DNA of 64,000 bases from DATFDN01 sp963818725 (GCA_963818725.1 CAWFTU010000015.1:94041-158040); one strand, 5' to 3'; shown: positions 51,186 through 60,864, counted from the first letter of the stretch. The notes: generated by a model not told the origin, from the sequence alone. Translations and numbers: made by a program.

Positions 51186-52244
51186 TCAGCCGGCGTTGAC
51201 CTCCAGCCGGTCATACCCGCGGGCACGGTAGATGATGGCGGATGCGATCCAGCTTACGACGAACACGGCAATGATGACGTAGCCGATCGTGCCGAAATTG
51301 TCGTTGAGCGCGCCGATACCATCCCAGAATGGCCCCTTGAGGCCGAACTGATCGCCCGCGAGGCCGAGCACCTCGATGCCGCCAACCAGCAAGGCGACCA
51401 GGACGGAAACGAAGGTGATCGTCATGTTGTAGTAGAGCTTGCGAATGGGCTTTACGAACGCCCACCCGTAGGCGCCTAGCATCAGGATGCTGTCGGTCGT
51501 GTCCACGAGGGACATCCCCGCCGTGAACAGCGCCGGGAAGACGAGAATCGACCATATCGGCATTCCTTGCGCCGCTTGCGAGGCGGAAATGCCGAGCAGG
51601 CCCACTTCGGTCGCCGTGTCGAAGCCAAGGCCGAACAGGAAGCCCAGCGGATACATGTGCCAGCTCTGCCGGATGATCCGAAACAGAGGGCGGAACAGCC
51701 GGGCCAGGAACCCCCGTCCGGCCAGCAATATGTCGAGATCCTCTTCCACGTAGGGCTCGCCCGCCTTCACACGGCGGAAGGTGCGGTACACAGTGGCCAG
51801 GATCACCATGTTCATGACGGCGATCGCCAGCAGGAACAGCGCCGAGACCACCGTGCCGATGACGCCCCCGACGTTTCGGAAGGCGTCCAACTGACCCCTG
51901 AACGCCGTGGCGGTCGCCGCGATGGCGACCGATGCTAGCACCACAACCGTCGAGTGGCCGAGGGAGAAGAAGAAGCCGACCGCGGCCGGCCGCTTGCCCT
52001 CCTGCATCAGCTTGCGGGTGACATTGTCGATGGCCGCGATGTGGTCGGCGTCTACGGCATGACGCAGGCCGAAGCCGTAGGCAAGGAGAGCGGTGCCGAG
52101 CAGCACGGGGTAGTGCCGGAACGCCGTTAGCGCCCAGCCCCACGCGGCGAGGTTGGCAGAGATCAGGACGGCATAGAGCCCGACGATCTTAAACCGCACG
52201 GGACTCTGGTGGCCGGTGAGGGTGCTCGAGATCGCGTGCCCCAT
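51186..52244 (-). CDS. NiCoT-family nickel/cobalt transporter (HoxN/NixA-like)
   Basis: A 352-residue permease with eight helices. The signature RHAVDADHIAAIDNVTRKLM (HX4DH) lies in helix II and is required for Ni2+/Co2+ transport. FFFSLGHSTVVV and LFGLGFDTATEVGLLGIS are the other two family signatures. ATG 52244 follows GAAGGGG. Nickel uptake would serve the urease of the same window, though the genes are 44 kb apart. Confidence 0.95.
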   Translation of the reverse strand: MGHAISSTLTGHQSPVRFKIVGLYAVLISANLAAWGWALTAFRHYPVLLGTALLAYGFGLRHAVDADHIAAIDNVTRKLMQEGKRPAAVGFFFSLGHSTVVVLASVAIAATATAFRGQLDAFRNVGGVIGTVVSALFLLAIAVMNMVILATVYRTFRRVKAGEPYVEEDLDILLAGRGFLARLFRPLFRIIRQSWHMYPLGFLFGLGFDTATEVGLLGISASQAAQGMPIWSILVFPALFTAGMSLVDTTDSILMLGAYGWAFVKPIRKLYYNMTITFVSVLVALLVGGIEVLGLAGDQFGLKGPFWDGIGALNDNFGTIGYVIIAVFVVSWIASAIIYRARGYDRLEVNAG

Positions 52245-52363
52245 GATCGCCCCTTCGGAAACTAGGCCCGGCTGGCAGTTTGTCTCAGAAGAGCAATGCT
52301 GCCAAGAGGGTGGTCGGAGTCCCACCGGGGCGATTGGGTACCGCTTGGACCGCGCTGCTTAGC

Positions 52364-53596
52364 TCAGGCAGGGAAGATCTCGAGAGGTACGAACTCGTCC
52401 TTCAGTACTGCCTTTGCGTCGGATCCCATCCACGACCGGATCATGGTCGCGTACAAGCGACGGAAGTCCGTGGTGTACCGCATGTTGCCGTCGTCGAGGT
52501 CGGTCAGGCTTGGCATCGCGCCGTACTGGCCGCCCCTCACTTGTTTTCCGGTGATAAAGGAGACGCTTGCGGTCCCGTGGTCCGTGCCGAGGTTCGCGTT
52601 CTCGGCGACGCGGCGCCCGAACTCGCTGAACACCATGACCGCCACGTCGTCGCCCCGGCCGATTCGCGCCATGTCTTGCACGAAGGCGGAAATATGGTCG
52701 GACGTGTACGTCAAGATTCGCGCGTGCGTGTCAGCCTGCGTCACATGCGTGTCGAACGCGTTGTTCGGGTAGGCGACATAATAGATTCGGCTTGGGAACC
52801 CGGCGGCGATCAATGCGGCGACCCGCTCCAGCCCGAAGCGGTAAAGCCCGTAATCAACGGGTGTGTGATAGCTCGCGCAGGCTTCGCGCACATGCACCTC
52901 GGCCTTTTGCGCGCTATTGGACACGTCGAACAGGACGGCCTCGGTCGGGTTGCGCGCGTCTCGTCCGCCCGTGAGCGTGCGCAGCGTCGCCCGCTCCTCG
53001 AATAGCTGCCCGCGCGCGAACTTCTCCGGGTTGTCGAACACGAGCGGCACGTGGTTCCGCGCGCGCACGGCGAGGGACTGGTGGTTTTCGACATTGACCA
53101 CGTAGTTGGGGGTGCCGCGCGGGTCCATGACATCGGCCAGCCGGCCTAGCCAGCCATAGATGTCGCCGCTGTTCGGCGCGCCGGTGTGCCAGTACGCCAT
53201 CGAGGTGAAGTGCGAGAAACTCGGGTGATCGTAGCCTACACCCTGCACGATCGCGAGATTCCCGTCCTTATAGAGGCGCTCGAAGCCCGCCATGGTCGGC
53301 TGGAAGCCGAAATGCTCGTCGATCCGCCGTACCCTGTCGGGCCGGATGCCCAGCTTCGGCCGCGCCTTGTAATAGGCATCGTCTGAATAGGGGATGACGG
53401 TATTCAGCCCGTCATTGGCGCCCGACAGCTCAACCACGACCAGAATGCGCTCGCCACCCACGGCCGCCCGCGCCGCCGCATCGCCCAGCAGGGGTGTGGC
53501 CCCCCAGCCGACCACGCCAAGCCCCAGGCCGTACACGCCCGCGCGCAGCACGTCTCGCCGCCCCAGGCCGTCCAGCTTATGCGGTGACTTCGTCAT
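52364..53596 (-). CDS. DUF1501 protein, Tat-exported
   Basis: A 410-residue DUF1501 protein. The twin-arginine signal is DGLGRRDVLRAGVYGLGLGVVGW. The body carries the family blocks ILVVVELSGANDGLNTVIPY, VQGVGYDHPSFSHFTSMAYWHTG and MVFSEFGRRVAENANLGTDHGTA. The fold belongs to the alkaline-phosphatase/sulfatase superfamily, with Asp/His metal ligands in these blocks. It follows the DUF1800 gene by 17 bp, its standard partner in many bacteria. No reaction is established. Confidence 0.93.
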   Translation of the reverse strand: MTKSPHKLDGLGRRDVLRAGVYGLGLGVVGWGATPLLGDAAARAAVGGERILVVVELSGANDGLNTVIPYSDDAYYKARPKLGIRPDRVRRIDEHFGFQPTMAGFERLYKDGNLAIVQGVGYDHPSFSHFTSMAYWHTGAPNSGDIYGWLGRLADVMDPRGTPNYVVNVENHQSLAVRARNHVPLVFDNPEKFARGQLFEERATLRTLTGGRDARNPTEAVLFDVSNSAQKAEVHVREACASYHTPVDYGLYRFGLERVAALIAAGFPSRIYYVAYPNNAFDTHVTQADTHARILTYTSDHISAFVQDMARIGRGDDVAVMVFSEFGRRVAENANLGTDHGTASVSFITGKQVRGGQYGAMPSLTDLDDGNMRYTTDFRRLYATMIRSWMGSDAKAVLKDEFVPLEIFPA

Positions 53597-53613
53597 CTGA
53601 TCTTTCTCCCGGC

Positions 53614-55393
53614 CTAAGCGAGTTGGTACTCCGGCGCGCTCATGATCAAATGCGCAACGAGCCGAAGCGGCTCCTCTAGATAGCTTTTCGCGCGAACGAG
53701 GTCGCTGGTGCCTAGCTGGTCATCAAGAAACGCGATGATCGCCGCGCGCGCCTGTTCGTCGATCGGCACGGACAAGAATCGCACCAACAGGCGATCGACG
53801 GCGTCCGCCGTGGTCTCCGCTTGTTCCGAGAACACGATGTCGGTCAGGCTGAACCGCGCCGGCGCGCGCAGGATCGGCTTGATCTTGCGTACCGCCTCTT
53901 GCCAGCCCTTCAGGCTGGCGTAGCGCGTGTTGAAGTCTTCGTGCTCGCTGAGCAGGTTAGCCATGGCCTTCTGGCCGGCCACATCCTTGCCCACGCCCGC
54001 CTGCCCCGTGGCGGGCCCTTGCTCGCTGGTGGCGGCGCTGATGTCCATGCCGCTCAGGATGCGGGCGTTCGTCTTGCGCGTCGCCGGGTCGGGGATCAGG
54101 TTCGGATCGACGAAATCGATCATGTCCGGCAGCACGGCCTCGCGCGCGAAGTTGCCGCGGGCGAGCAAGGTTCCAGGCGTGATCCAGGCGCGTCCTTGCG
54201 CCCATCCCGCGACTGTTGGGCGGGTCGAGCAGCACCTGCCCCAGCTCCCCGCTCGCCGCGTTGAAATCCGGAACCCCCGGCATTTCCGTCAAGCCAAGCC
54301 TCCGGTAGGTCGAAACGATCAGCTCCACCGGGCCTTTGATGTGCGTCCCGACCGAGGGCGGGCTGTAGAAGTCGCGGGAGAGGAAAATGGTTCGCAGGAA
54401 GGGCGTGACTCTCGTAGCCGTTCTCGCGCAACAGCGCGCCAAGCCGCCCTTGCAGCGACGGTGACAGATCCTCGCGCACCAGGAAGCGGTAGATCTTTCC
54501 CGGCGATGAAGCTCGCCGTGACCTTTTGGTCCAGGATGATGTCGAGGATGTCCACGCCGTCGAAACGGCCGGTGCGGCCGAGGAACGTTATGGCTGCCAT
54601 CATCGTGCTTCGCCTCGTCCACGCGGAAGGTCAGGTCGTCGTCGCGCCAGCCGGTGAAGGCGCGGGCGGCCTCGCGGATGTCGTGCTCCGTGTAGCTGCC
54701 CACCCCCATCGTGAACAGCTCCATCACCTCGCGGCCAAAGTTCTCGTTGGGCGCGCCCTTCACGTTCTGGCCGGCATCCAGGAAAACCAGCATCGCCGGA
54801 TCTTGCGCGACCGCGACCAAAAGCTCGCGGAAGTTGCCCGTCGCGTGGCGCTGGAACAGCACGACCTGTCCCAGCATCTTGCGGTAGTCGCGCACCTTCT
54901 CGGCGCCGCAGGCGAAATGGCCATGCCAGAACAGCGCCATCTTCTCTTCGAGCGGCCTTTCGGTGACGACCATCCGGCCGGCCCACCAATTGGCGACGCG
55001 GCGCGTCTCCAGCGCGCTGGCGCGCAACCAGTAGAAAAATCGGTCGGCAACCGGCTGGAGCCTGCGGCTGCCGGAGGGCTTCACCGCGACCCCCATCGCC
55101 GCGCCGGTCTCGGCGGCCAGTCGCGTGGCCGCTGGACGGGTCGGCGGGAACGGCGTGAGCGTGGGATCATAGACGCCGGAATGCTCGAACGGCTTCAGCC
55201 GATCGGTTCCGATCGCTTGGTAATCGACCAGGGAAGCCACCGCCGCGTTGGGGGTCATGCGCGCCAGCCGCGCCACATCGTCGGGCGCGCCGCCAAACCC
55301 AGCGCGGTCGAGAAGGTGGCGCGCGCGCTCATAGCTCCAGTCGGCTTCACTGATCGGCGCCAAATCCTCGATCCAGCTCGCATCCTCCCCCAT
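53614..55393 (-). pseudogene. DUF1800 protein, with four single-base frameshifts
   Basis: A DUF1800 protein of about 590 residues. ATG 55393 (MGEDASWIEDL) follows GGGGGAGCT; then RARHLLDRAGFGGAPDDVARLA, FWHGHFACG, NENFGREVMELFTMGVGSYTEHDIREAARAFTGWR. Extra bases at 54588-54589, about 54497, about 54410 and 54216-54217 break the frame. Deleting them restores TFLGRTGRFDGVDILDIILDQ, KIYRFLVREDLS, VTPFLRTIFLSRDFYSP and TVAGWAQGRAWITPGTLLARGNF in one chain ending ...LRLVAHLIMSAPEYQLA. It is the partner of the DUF1501 gene. Confidence 0.88.
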
Positions 55394-55562
55394 AGCTCCC
55401 CCGCGCGGCTCCATGAATGCGAATTGGACGAGCTTAGCAGGCTTGAAGATACCCGCTACCAACCCGCAAGCCCGGACTAGGGCGCGCTTCGTACCCTTGG
55501 CGCGGTTGACCGCGATAAGGCGCTGGGGCTTGTTGACGTTGATACCGTTGAGGGGAGATGCC

Positions 55563-56343
55563 GTGAACACAAACTCGATTGCCTCGCGCCCGTCCGTGCT
55601 TCTGGCCGCTCCATCGGAGTCGCGCGACTTCCTGCCCCTGCTCCGCTGGCTCATCGTGGTTGGCCTGACCTGTTTCGGCCTGATCGTGGTCTGGCAGCTT
55701 GGCCTCATCCAGGTGATGTTCGCAACCGACCGGACGCATATCTCCTCGTTGATTCTCGGCATATTCGCGCTCACCAGCCTGCATTGCCTGGCGCAGACCT
55801 GGACCGTCTCGAAGGAACTGGTGGCGGTCCGGTCGTTCCGGGATGCGCTCGCCAGGGAGCCGGGAGGGCTTGCCCGCGGTTTCGTCGACCCGGCCTATGC
55901 CCCCGAGGGCAGCATGATCGCGCGGCACGTCGCGAACCTGGTCGCCAAGGCCCGCGCGCAAGGCGGGCACCGCATCGACCAGACCCTCTTGCTGCGCGCG
56001 CTGGCGGACCGGCTCCGCGGCCGGGAAAAGCTTGGCCTGTTCGTGTCGGAGTCCCTGCTCCGCCTGGCGCTTCTGGGAACGGCCGTCGGCTTCATCCTGA
56101 TGCTGATTCCGATCGCGGGCCTGACGGCGTTCGACGCCGAACTCGCTGCGCACTGCGCTAACCGGGATGAGCGGCGGCATGGCCACGGCGCTCAACATCA
56201 CGGTGACTGGGATTGGCACCGCCCTCCTGCTCAAGCTGCAATATTTCTTCCTCGACAAGGCGGTCGGCGAACTCGTCGGTGCCGTCACCGACGTGACCGA
56301 AGTGCATGTCGTTTCCCGGTTAGAGCGCGGCGACGATGTATGA
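55563..56343 (+). CDS. TolQ/MotA/ExbB-like proton channel protein, frameshifted
   Basis: A three-helix protein of about 260 residues: LLRWLIVVGLTCFGLIVVWQLGLI, ISSLILGIFALTSLHCLAQTW, then LLRLALLGTAVGFILMLIPI and, after a frameshift, the TolQ-type helix LRTALTGMSGGMATALNITVTGIGTALLLKLQYFFLD. An extra base near 56143-56145 separates the two parts; the restored end is RLERGDDV with TGA 56341-56343. The start is GTG 55563 after GGGGAG. It overlaps the next gene by 8 bp. Such channels couple the proton gradient to periplasmic work. Confidence 0.85.
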
Positions 56344-56980
56344 CGACGACCTGTCAGGCGGCGGCGATGACGGCACGTTCGTTCCGTTCACCGACATGCT
56401 TTTCAATGTGCTGCTTGGTTTCGCCTTCATGGTGTTCATCTCGTTTTCTCTGATCCACCCGACGGCGAAGACGGGAGCCGTGGACCTGAAGGCCGAGTTC
56501 CTCATCACCATGTCCTGGCCCGACAACGATCCCGACGACATGGACCTTTATGTCCAGGATCCGGCCGGGAACATCGTGTGGTACCACTCCAAGGAGGCTG
56601 GCATGATGACTCTCGACCGCGACGATCGGGGCGACTACCGCAACACGATCACCGTCAACGGGCAGACCATCCGCAACCCGCTGCGGCAGGAGATCGTCAT
56701 GGTTCGCGGCATCGTGCCGGGCGAGTATGTCGTCAACGCTAACTTGTTCCTTGCCACCTCGGCGAAGAAGTTCCCGGTCTCAGTGAAGGTGGAAAAGCTC
56801 AATCCGACCGCGTCGGTGTTGTTTTACGGCACTCAGGAATTCGACCATAAAGGGCAGGAGGAGACGTTTGTTCGTTTCACGCTCAACTCCCAGGGGAAGG
56901 TTACGGACGTCGAAACCCAGCCGTTCAAATCCCTCACCAAGGCTGTGCGGAGCCCCAAGGCGGGGAATGGGCCGAGATAG
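56336..56980 (+). CDS. ExbD-like anchor fused to a DUF2135 (YfaP-like) domain
   Basis: A 214-residue inner-membrane protein. The N-terminus (DDGTFVPFTDMLFNVLLGFAFMVFISFSLI) has one helix with Asp20 just before it, as in ExbD/TolR, where this Asp carries protons. The periplasmic part is not the ExbD fold but a DUF2135-like domain: MSWPDNDPDDMDLYVQDPAGNIVWYHS...LDRDDRGDYRNTITVNG, possibly calcium-binding. It overlaps the TolQ-like gene, so the two should form one channel complex. I know of no described system with this fusion. Confidence 0.75.
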   Translation: MYDDDLSGGGDDGTFVPFTDMLFNVLLGFAFMVFISFSLIHPTAKTGAVDLKAEFLITMSWPDNDPDDMDLYVQDPAGNIVWYHSKEAGMMTLDRDDRGDYRNTITVNGQTIRNPLRQEIVMVRGIVPGEYVVNANLFLATSAKKFPVSVKVEKLNPTASVLFYGTQEFDHKGQEETFVRFTLNSQGKVTDVETQPFKSLTKAVRSPKAGNGPR

Positions 56981-57008
56981 GCAAGGCCGACGCTCGTGAA
57001 GGAGGCAA

Positions 57009-57603
57009 TTGGGTGAACTCTCGCCATCGCCGGGCTTGTCGCGGCGTACGCTGCTCGTCGCGGTGCTGCTGCTCAGCCTCAATCTGACCTCCCTCTGGCG
57101 GTGGTGGGTCAAGGCCGCCGCGATCGTCGTCACCATCTCTCTCTTCGCGGTGACGTATCAGGGATACCATGGATTGATGGGGTGGCCGACAACGCAGAAG
57201 CTGCCGCCTCGGTTCAGCCTGGTGTGGACCGTCATTTCCGAGCCGAACAAGAGGGCGAACAATCCGGGCTCGATCTATCTCTGGGTCGACGAGCTGGACG
57301 CGAACAACGTGCCATCCGGCAGGCCGCGCAGCTACCAGCTCGCCTACTCCAAGGGCCTGGCCCGCAAGATTTCGAGCGCGCAGGAGAAGCGTGACCACGG
57401 CCAGGAAGTGATGGGCGTCGCCACCAGCCAGCAGGTCCAGCCTGACGCGCAGATTAGGAGACGACATCAAGATGGGGCAGGTCCAACCAAACAAGGGGGA
57501 GCAAAATGCCGCCGCCGACACGGTCCCGTTCATGGAGGATGGGAGCCAAATCAATTTCGCGGATCTACCCCCAGTGATTCTTCCTGCCAAAGGCCCCCTT
57601 TGA
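57009..57603 (+). CDS. Membrane protein of unknown function in the TolQ-like operon, frameshifted
   Basis: Two N-terminal helices (RRTLLVAVLLLSLNLTSLWRWW, KAAAIVVTISLFAVTYQGYHG) precede a soluble domain: RFSLVWTVISEPNKRANNPGSIYLWVDELDANNVPSGRPRSYQLAYSKGLARKISSAQ. An extra base near 57455 breaks the frame after QPDAQI. Removing it gives GDDIKMGQVQPNKGEQNAAADTVPF...LPPVILPAKGPL and the TGA at 57601-57603. The start is TTG 57009 after GAAGGAGG. Unrecognised; it follows the DUF2135-like gene by 28 bp and is probably part of the same complex. Confidence 0.7.
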
Positions 57604-57808
57604 CGCAACCGGCAGGGCAGAACGTTTCCCCAAAAGCTTGTTAGATGCGCCGGGCGGGAGTAGAGTTTCGACTGCCAGTTAGCGAGCCTGCTATCTATCC
57701 AACAACGGTTCTCGCCAGTGCAAGCCCGCACTCGCGGGGTCAAGGGGAATGACGAGCGGGACGCTCAACATGGTTCCAAGACGGAAACGGAACATAGGGA
57801 CGGAAAAC

Positions 57809-59551
57809 GTGAGATATACTGCACTTCGGCACACCATGCTGCTCGCATCAACCCTGCTTGCAGCGACATCTTTGTCGGCGATGGCGGATGAGGTGACGAC
57901 ACAGCGCCTCATGAACGCTGACAAGGAGCCCCAGAACTGGCTGATGGTCAACAAGGACTATGGCGCCCATCGCTATTCCGAGCTTGACCAGATCAACAAG
58001 TCCAACGTCAAGAACCTGCACGTGGCGTTCACGGTGGCGCTGGGCGGTGTTCAGGGTGCCGGCCCGAACCCTATGGGCGGCCATCAGAGCACGCCTCTCG
58101 TCGATAACGGCATGATGTATGTGGTCGATGGATGGGGCACTGTTTACAAGGTGGATGTGCGAGACCCCGCTAAGGCCCGGATTCTTTGGGTCATGGATCC
58201 AGGCACCAATAAAGGCGACATGTTTATTGCCTCGAACCGCGGTGTCACGCTATACAAAAACTTCGTCATTTCCGTAACGGGTGACTGCAAGGTCAACTGG
58301 ACCAAGGCCGATACAGGCGAGCTGGTCAAGTCGGTCCAATTCGACAATTTGAAGACAAGTCGCTGCACTCTCACCGCTGCGCCGCTTCTTATTGACGACA
58401 AGCTGATTGTCGGTGGAAGCGGCGGCGATCGCGGGGCTCGCGCCCATATCGACGCTTTAAACGCGGACACAGGCGAGCGCATCTGGCGGACCTATACCGT
58501 TCCCGCTCCTGGCGAGCCTGGCAGCGATACCTGGAAGGGCAAAAACAACGCCTGGGAGCACGGCGGCGGTTCCTATTGGCAGACCGGCTCGTACGACCCG
58601 GACAGCAAGCTGACTATCTGGGGCACCGGCCAGCCGGTTCCAATGTTCGATCCGGAATACCGCCCTGGTGACAACCTGTTCACCAACTCGACAGTCGCCT
58701 TCGATGTCAACACCGGCAAAATGAAGTGGTACTTCCAGTACACCCCGGGCGATTTCATGGATTATGACGAGGTGGGCATCAATCAGATCATCGACACCAA
58801 GGTAAACGGGGAAGATCGGAAAATCATCGCCCATTTCGGTCGCAACGGATTTTTCTACACGCTCGACCGCACCAACGGGCAGTTCATCTCCAGCGAGCAA
58901 TATGCCCAAAAGGTTAACTGGACAAGCGGAATTGATCCCAAGACCGGCAAGCCGATCGAGTACGATCCGAACAAGGACCTTCAAACCTATAAGATCGGCA
59001 AACCGTCGCGGCGAGAGCAGGGCACGCTTGAGGGTTGCCCGAACATCCAGGGAGGCGTGAACTACTTCCCGACCACATATAGCGATCGAACCCACCTCTC
59101 GTATGGCGGCGGGATCGAGGCCTGCTCAAATGTCACTCCCGATCCGTCCAACGATGCGAGCGGCGACTATTGGCTGGGCGGCACTTTCGTGAACGCCGAG
59201 GACGTCAAGGGAAGCGTATCCGCCCTGGATCCCGCGACGGGCAAGAAGGTGGCCCAGCAGCCCATGAATCACAGCGTCAGCTCCGGCGTCACCTCGACGG
59301 CCGGTGGTCTCGTATTCACGACGACCACTGACGGCACCGTCTATGCTCTCGACGACGAGACCCTGAAGCCACTCTGGAGCTTCAATACCGGCTCGTTCAG
59401 CTCGGCGCCGCCGATGACCTACGCCGTCAACGGCAAGCAGTATGTCGCCGTGCTGATTGGCGGAAATGTGCAGACGAAAGCCTTCCTTGATCACACACCC
59501 AACTTGAGGGACATGCAGAACACGTCGATGCTCTTCGTGTTCAGCCTGTAA
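57809..59551 (+). CDS. PQQ-dependent alcohol dehydrogenase (methanol/ethanol family), probably lanthanide type
   Basis: A 580-residue periplasmic quinoprotein, eight-bladed propeller. GTG 57809 gives a clean signal peptide (MRYTALRHTMLLAST...SAMA). QNWLMVNKDYGAHRYSELDQINKSNVKNLHVAFT is the family opening. The catalytic Asp is 318 in FMDYDEVG, with Asp320 two residues on, the added ligand typical of lanthanide enzymes. Unusual: the vicinal CC before NRGV is absent (GDMFIASNRGV), the metal Glu is Asp207 (GSGGDRG) and the metal Asn is Gln275 (GTGQP). The electron acceptor is probably the cytochrome c next door. Confidence 0.92.
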   Translation: MRYTALRHTMLLASTLLAATSLSAMADEVTTQRLMNADKEPQNWLMVNKDYGAHRYSELDQINKSNVKNLHVAFTVALGGVQGAGPNPMGGHQSTPLVDNGMMYVVDGWGTVYKVDVRDPAKARILWVMDPGTNKGDMFIASNRGVTLYKNFVISVTGDCKVNWTKADTGELVKSVQFDNLKTSRCTLTAAPLLIDDKLIVGGSGGDRGARAHIDALNADTGERIWRTYTVPAPGEPGSDTWKGKNNAWEHGGGSYWQTGSYDPDSKLTIWGTGQPVPMFDPEYRPGDNLFTNSTVAFDVNTGKMKWYFQYTPGDFMDYDEVGINQIIDTKVNGEDRKIIAHFGRNGFFYTLDRTNGQFISSEQYAQKVNWTSGIDPKTGKPIEYDPNKDLQTYKIGKPSRREQGTLEGCPNIQGGVNYFPTTYSDRTHLSYGGGIEACSNVTPDPSNDASGDYWLGGTFVNAEDVKGSVSALDPATGKKVAQQPMNHSVSSGVTSTAGGLVFTTTTDGTVYALDDETLKPLWSFNTGSFSSAPPMTYAVNGKQYVAVLIGGNVQTKAFLDHTPNLRDMQNTSMLFVFSL

Positions 59552-59615
59552 CCATCGTGCTTTGCTGTTCCGGCTCGGGACTCCTGGACGGAGCAGCGCC
59601 CAAATCAATGAGAAC

Positions 59616-59645
59616 GGCCGCCTCTCCGGCGGCCGCTCTTTCTTC
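59616..59645 (+). terminator. Rho-independent terminator after the PQQ dehydrogenase
   Basis: GGCCGCC-TCTCC-GGCGGCC (59616-59634) followed by GCTCTTTCTTCC. A strong stem with a T-rich tail 65 bp after the dehydrogenase stop, between convergent genes. Confidence 0.8.
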
Positions 59646-59647
59646 CA

Positions 59648-60187
59648 TTAATGCTCGGGATAGCTGTCGCAATTTGCTCCCGCATCGGCGCCAAAGTAGT
59701 CGCGGCACTGGGCCCGTGTCACCGGACCTGCCCCTTTGACTTTGGTCGCTACGTAGTCAGCCAATACGTCGATCTCGTGTGACTGGAGTGTGGTCGAAGC
59801 GCGATTCGGGGTCACATTGCCAAGATCCTCGGCGGTCATGCCGTAGCAGCGCTTGTCCGTGTAGGCGAAGCGGTCGAAGTATGGCATCGGCGTTCCTGGC
59901 CGGCCGCACTGAATTGTCGTGCGGATCTCGTCGCGCGTCAGCTTTGTGTCGCGCAACGACGCGGCGCGGCCTTCGGAATGAAAGCCGCCGCCCTCGCCGA
60001 TCCCCGCCCAGCCGTGGCATGTTGGGCAGCCAGCCTTGTTTGCCCAGATATCTTGTCCCCTGGCGATATCATCCGTTTCGGCGGCGCGCACCGCCGCCAG
60101 TGACATCATGACGGTCAGGGCGGTGATCGCGGTTCCAGCAATGGCAGCTCGCCTCAAAGCACGGCAGGGCCGGTCCACAACAACCAT
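59648..60187 (-). CDS. Periplasmic cytochrome c
   Basis: A 179-residue monoheme class I cytochrome. Signal peptide through RAAIAGTAITALTVMMSLAAVRA; heme motif GCPTCHGW near residue 55; methionine ligand probably in CGRPGTPMPYFDRFAYTDKRCYGMT. It ends 97 bp from the convergent PQQ dehydrogenase and is the likely electron acceptor of that enzyme. Extra cysteines (IQCGRPG, KRCYG, AQCRDYF, NCDSYPEH) suggest disulfides. Heme attachment would need the Ccm system. Confidence 0.9.
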   Translation of the reverse strand: MVVVDRPCRALRRAAIAGTAITALTVMMSLAAVRAAETDDIARGQDIWANKAGCPTCHGWAGIGEGGGFHSEGRAASLRDTKLTRDEIRTTIQCGRPGTPMPYFDRFAYTDKRCYGMTAEDLGNVTPNRASTTLQSHEIDVLADYVATKVKGAGPVTRAQCRDYFGADAGANCDSYPEH

Positions 60188-60250
60188 CGTTTCCTCCGAC
60201 GAGCATGTTGGTTAGGGGGAGATGTGGCGTCCTCTCACCTGTGGTCACAT

Positions 60251-60739
60251 TCAAGGACGATCCACAAAGATGCCGGCACGCTTCCGAAAGTCGCTCGGAC
60301 TCAGGAATTCCCCCTGCCATAGTCCAAGCTTCTCCTTCTTGGCCTCCGCTTCGGCAGCAGCGTATTCCGGCACCTCGTTCGGCCTCGCCACCGCGTAGCC
60401 GCTGCGAATAAGCTGCTCGTTGAGGCTCTGACCGTTGATGGTGCAGCGCCCGAGCACGCGGCCATAGGGATCGGGCTCCCCGACCAGGTCGCAGGTCGCC
60501 GGTCCTTGATCGACCAACGTTTGAAGCTTACGCACCGCGGCTGGCCAGCACTGCCAAACTTTGCCGTCAATCGCGCAAGCCTGCTTCCGCATCACCAAAT
60601 CGACGCCGTAAAGCATGATCCGCTGGCCATTGATCTCGATCACGGTGGAATCGACCACGGTTGCCGGTCCGGTGATCTGGCGTGCCTGGATCTGCGTTGC
60701 GAGCATGGCGACGGCCAACGACAAAAACGCCCTTGTCAT
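60251..60739 (-). CDS. Secreted SNase-like (thermonuclease-fold) protein
   Basis: A 162-residue protein: signal peptide (TRAFLSLAVAMLATQIQA), then GPATVVDSTVIEINGQRIMLYGVDLVMRKQAC, VGEPDPYGRVLGRCTINGQSLNEQLIRSGYAVA and EAKKEKLGLWQGEF. This is the staphylococcal nuclease OB-fold, but the active-site DGDT is DSTV and the PE glutamate is missing, while the arginine of YGRVL remains. It is therefore likely a non-nucleolytic relative. Five cysteines suggest disulfides. ATG 60739 follows GAGGGGGG. It lies 63 bp upstream of the cytochrome c gene, same strand. Confidence 0.82.
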   Translation of the reverse strand: MTRAFLSLAVAMLATQIQARQITGPATVVDSTVIEINGQRIMLYGVDLVMRKQACAIDGKVWQCWPAAVRKLQTLVDQGPATCDLVGEPDPYGRVLGRCTINGQSLNEQLIRSGYAVARPNEVPEYAAAEAEAKKEKLGLWQGEFLSPSDFRKRAGIFVDRP

Positions 60740-60864
60740 GTTGCCCCCCTCGGCACGAGACTGACTGGAAGGTTGAGCGACCATGGCATCGGGCACTGGC
60801 TCCAGCCGTCCCCCGATCTTATGGTCAGCAAAGCCCTGAGAGCAATCACGTTGGTGGTTCGTCA

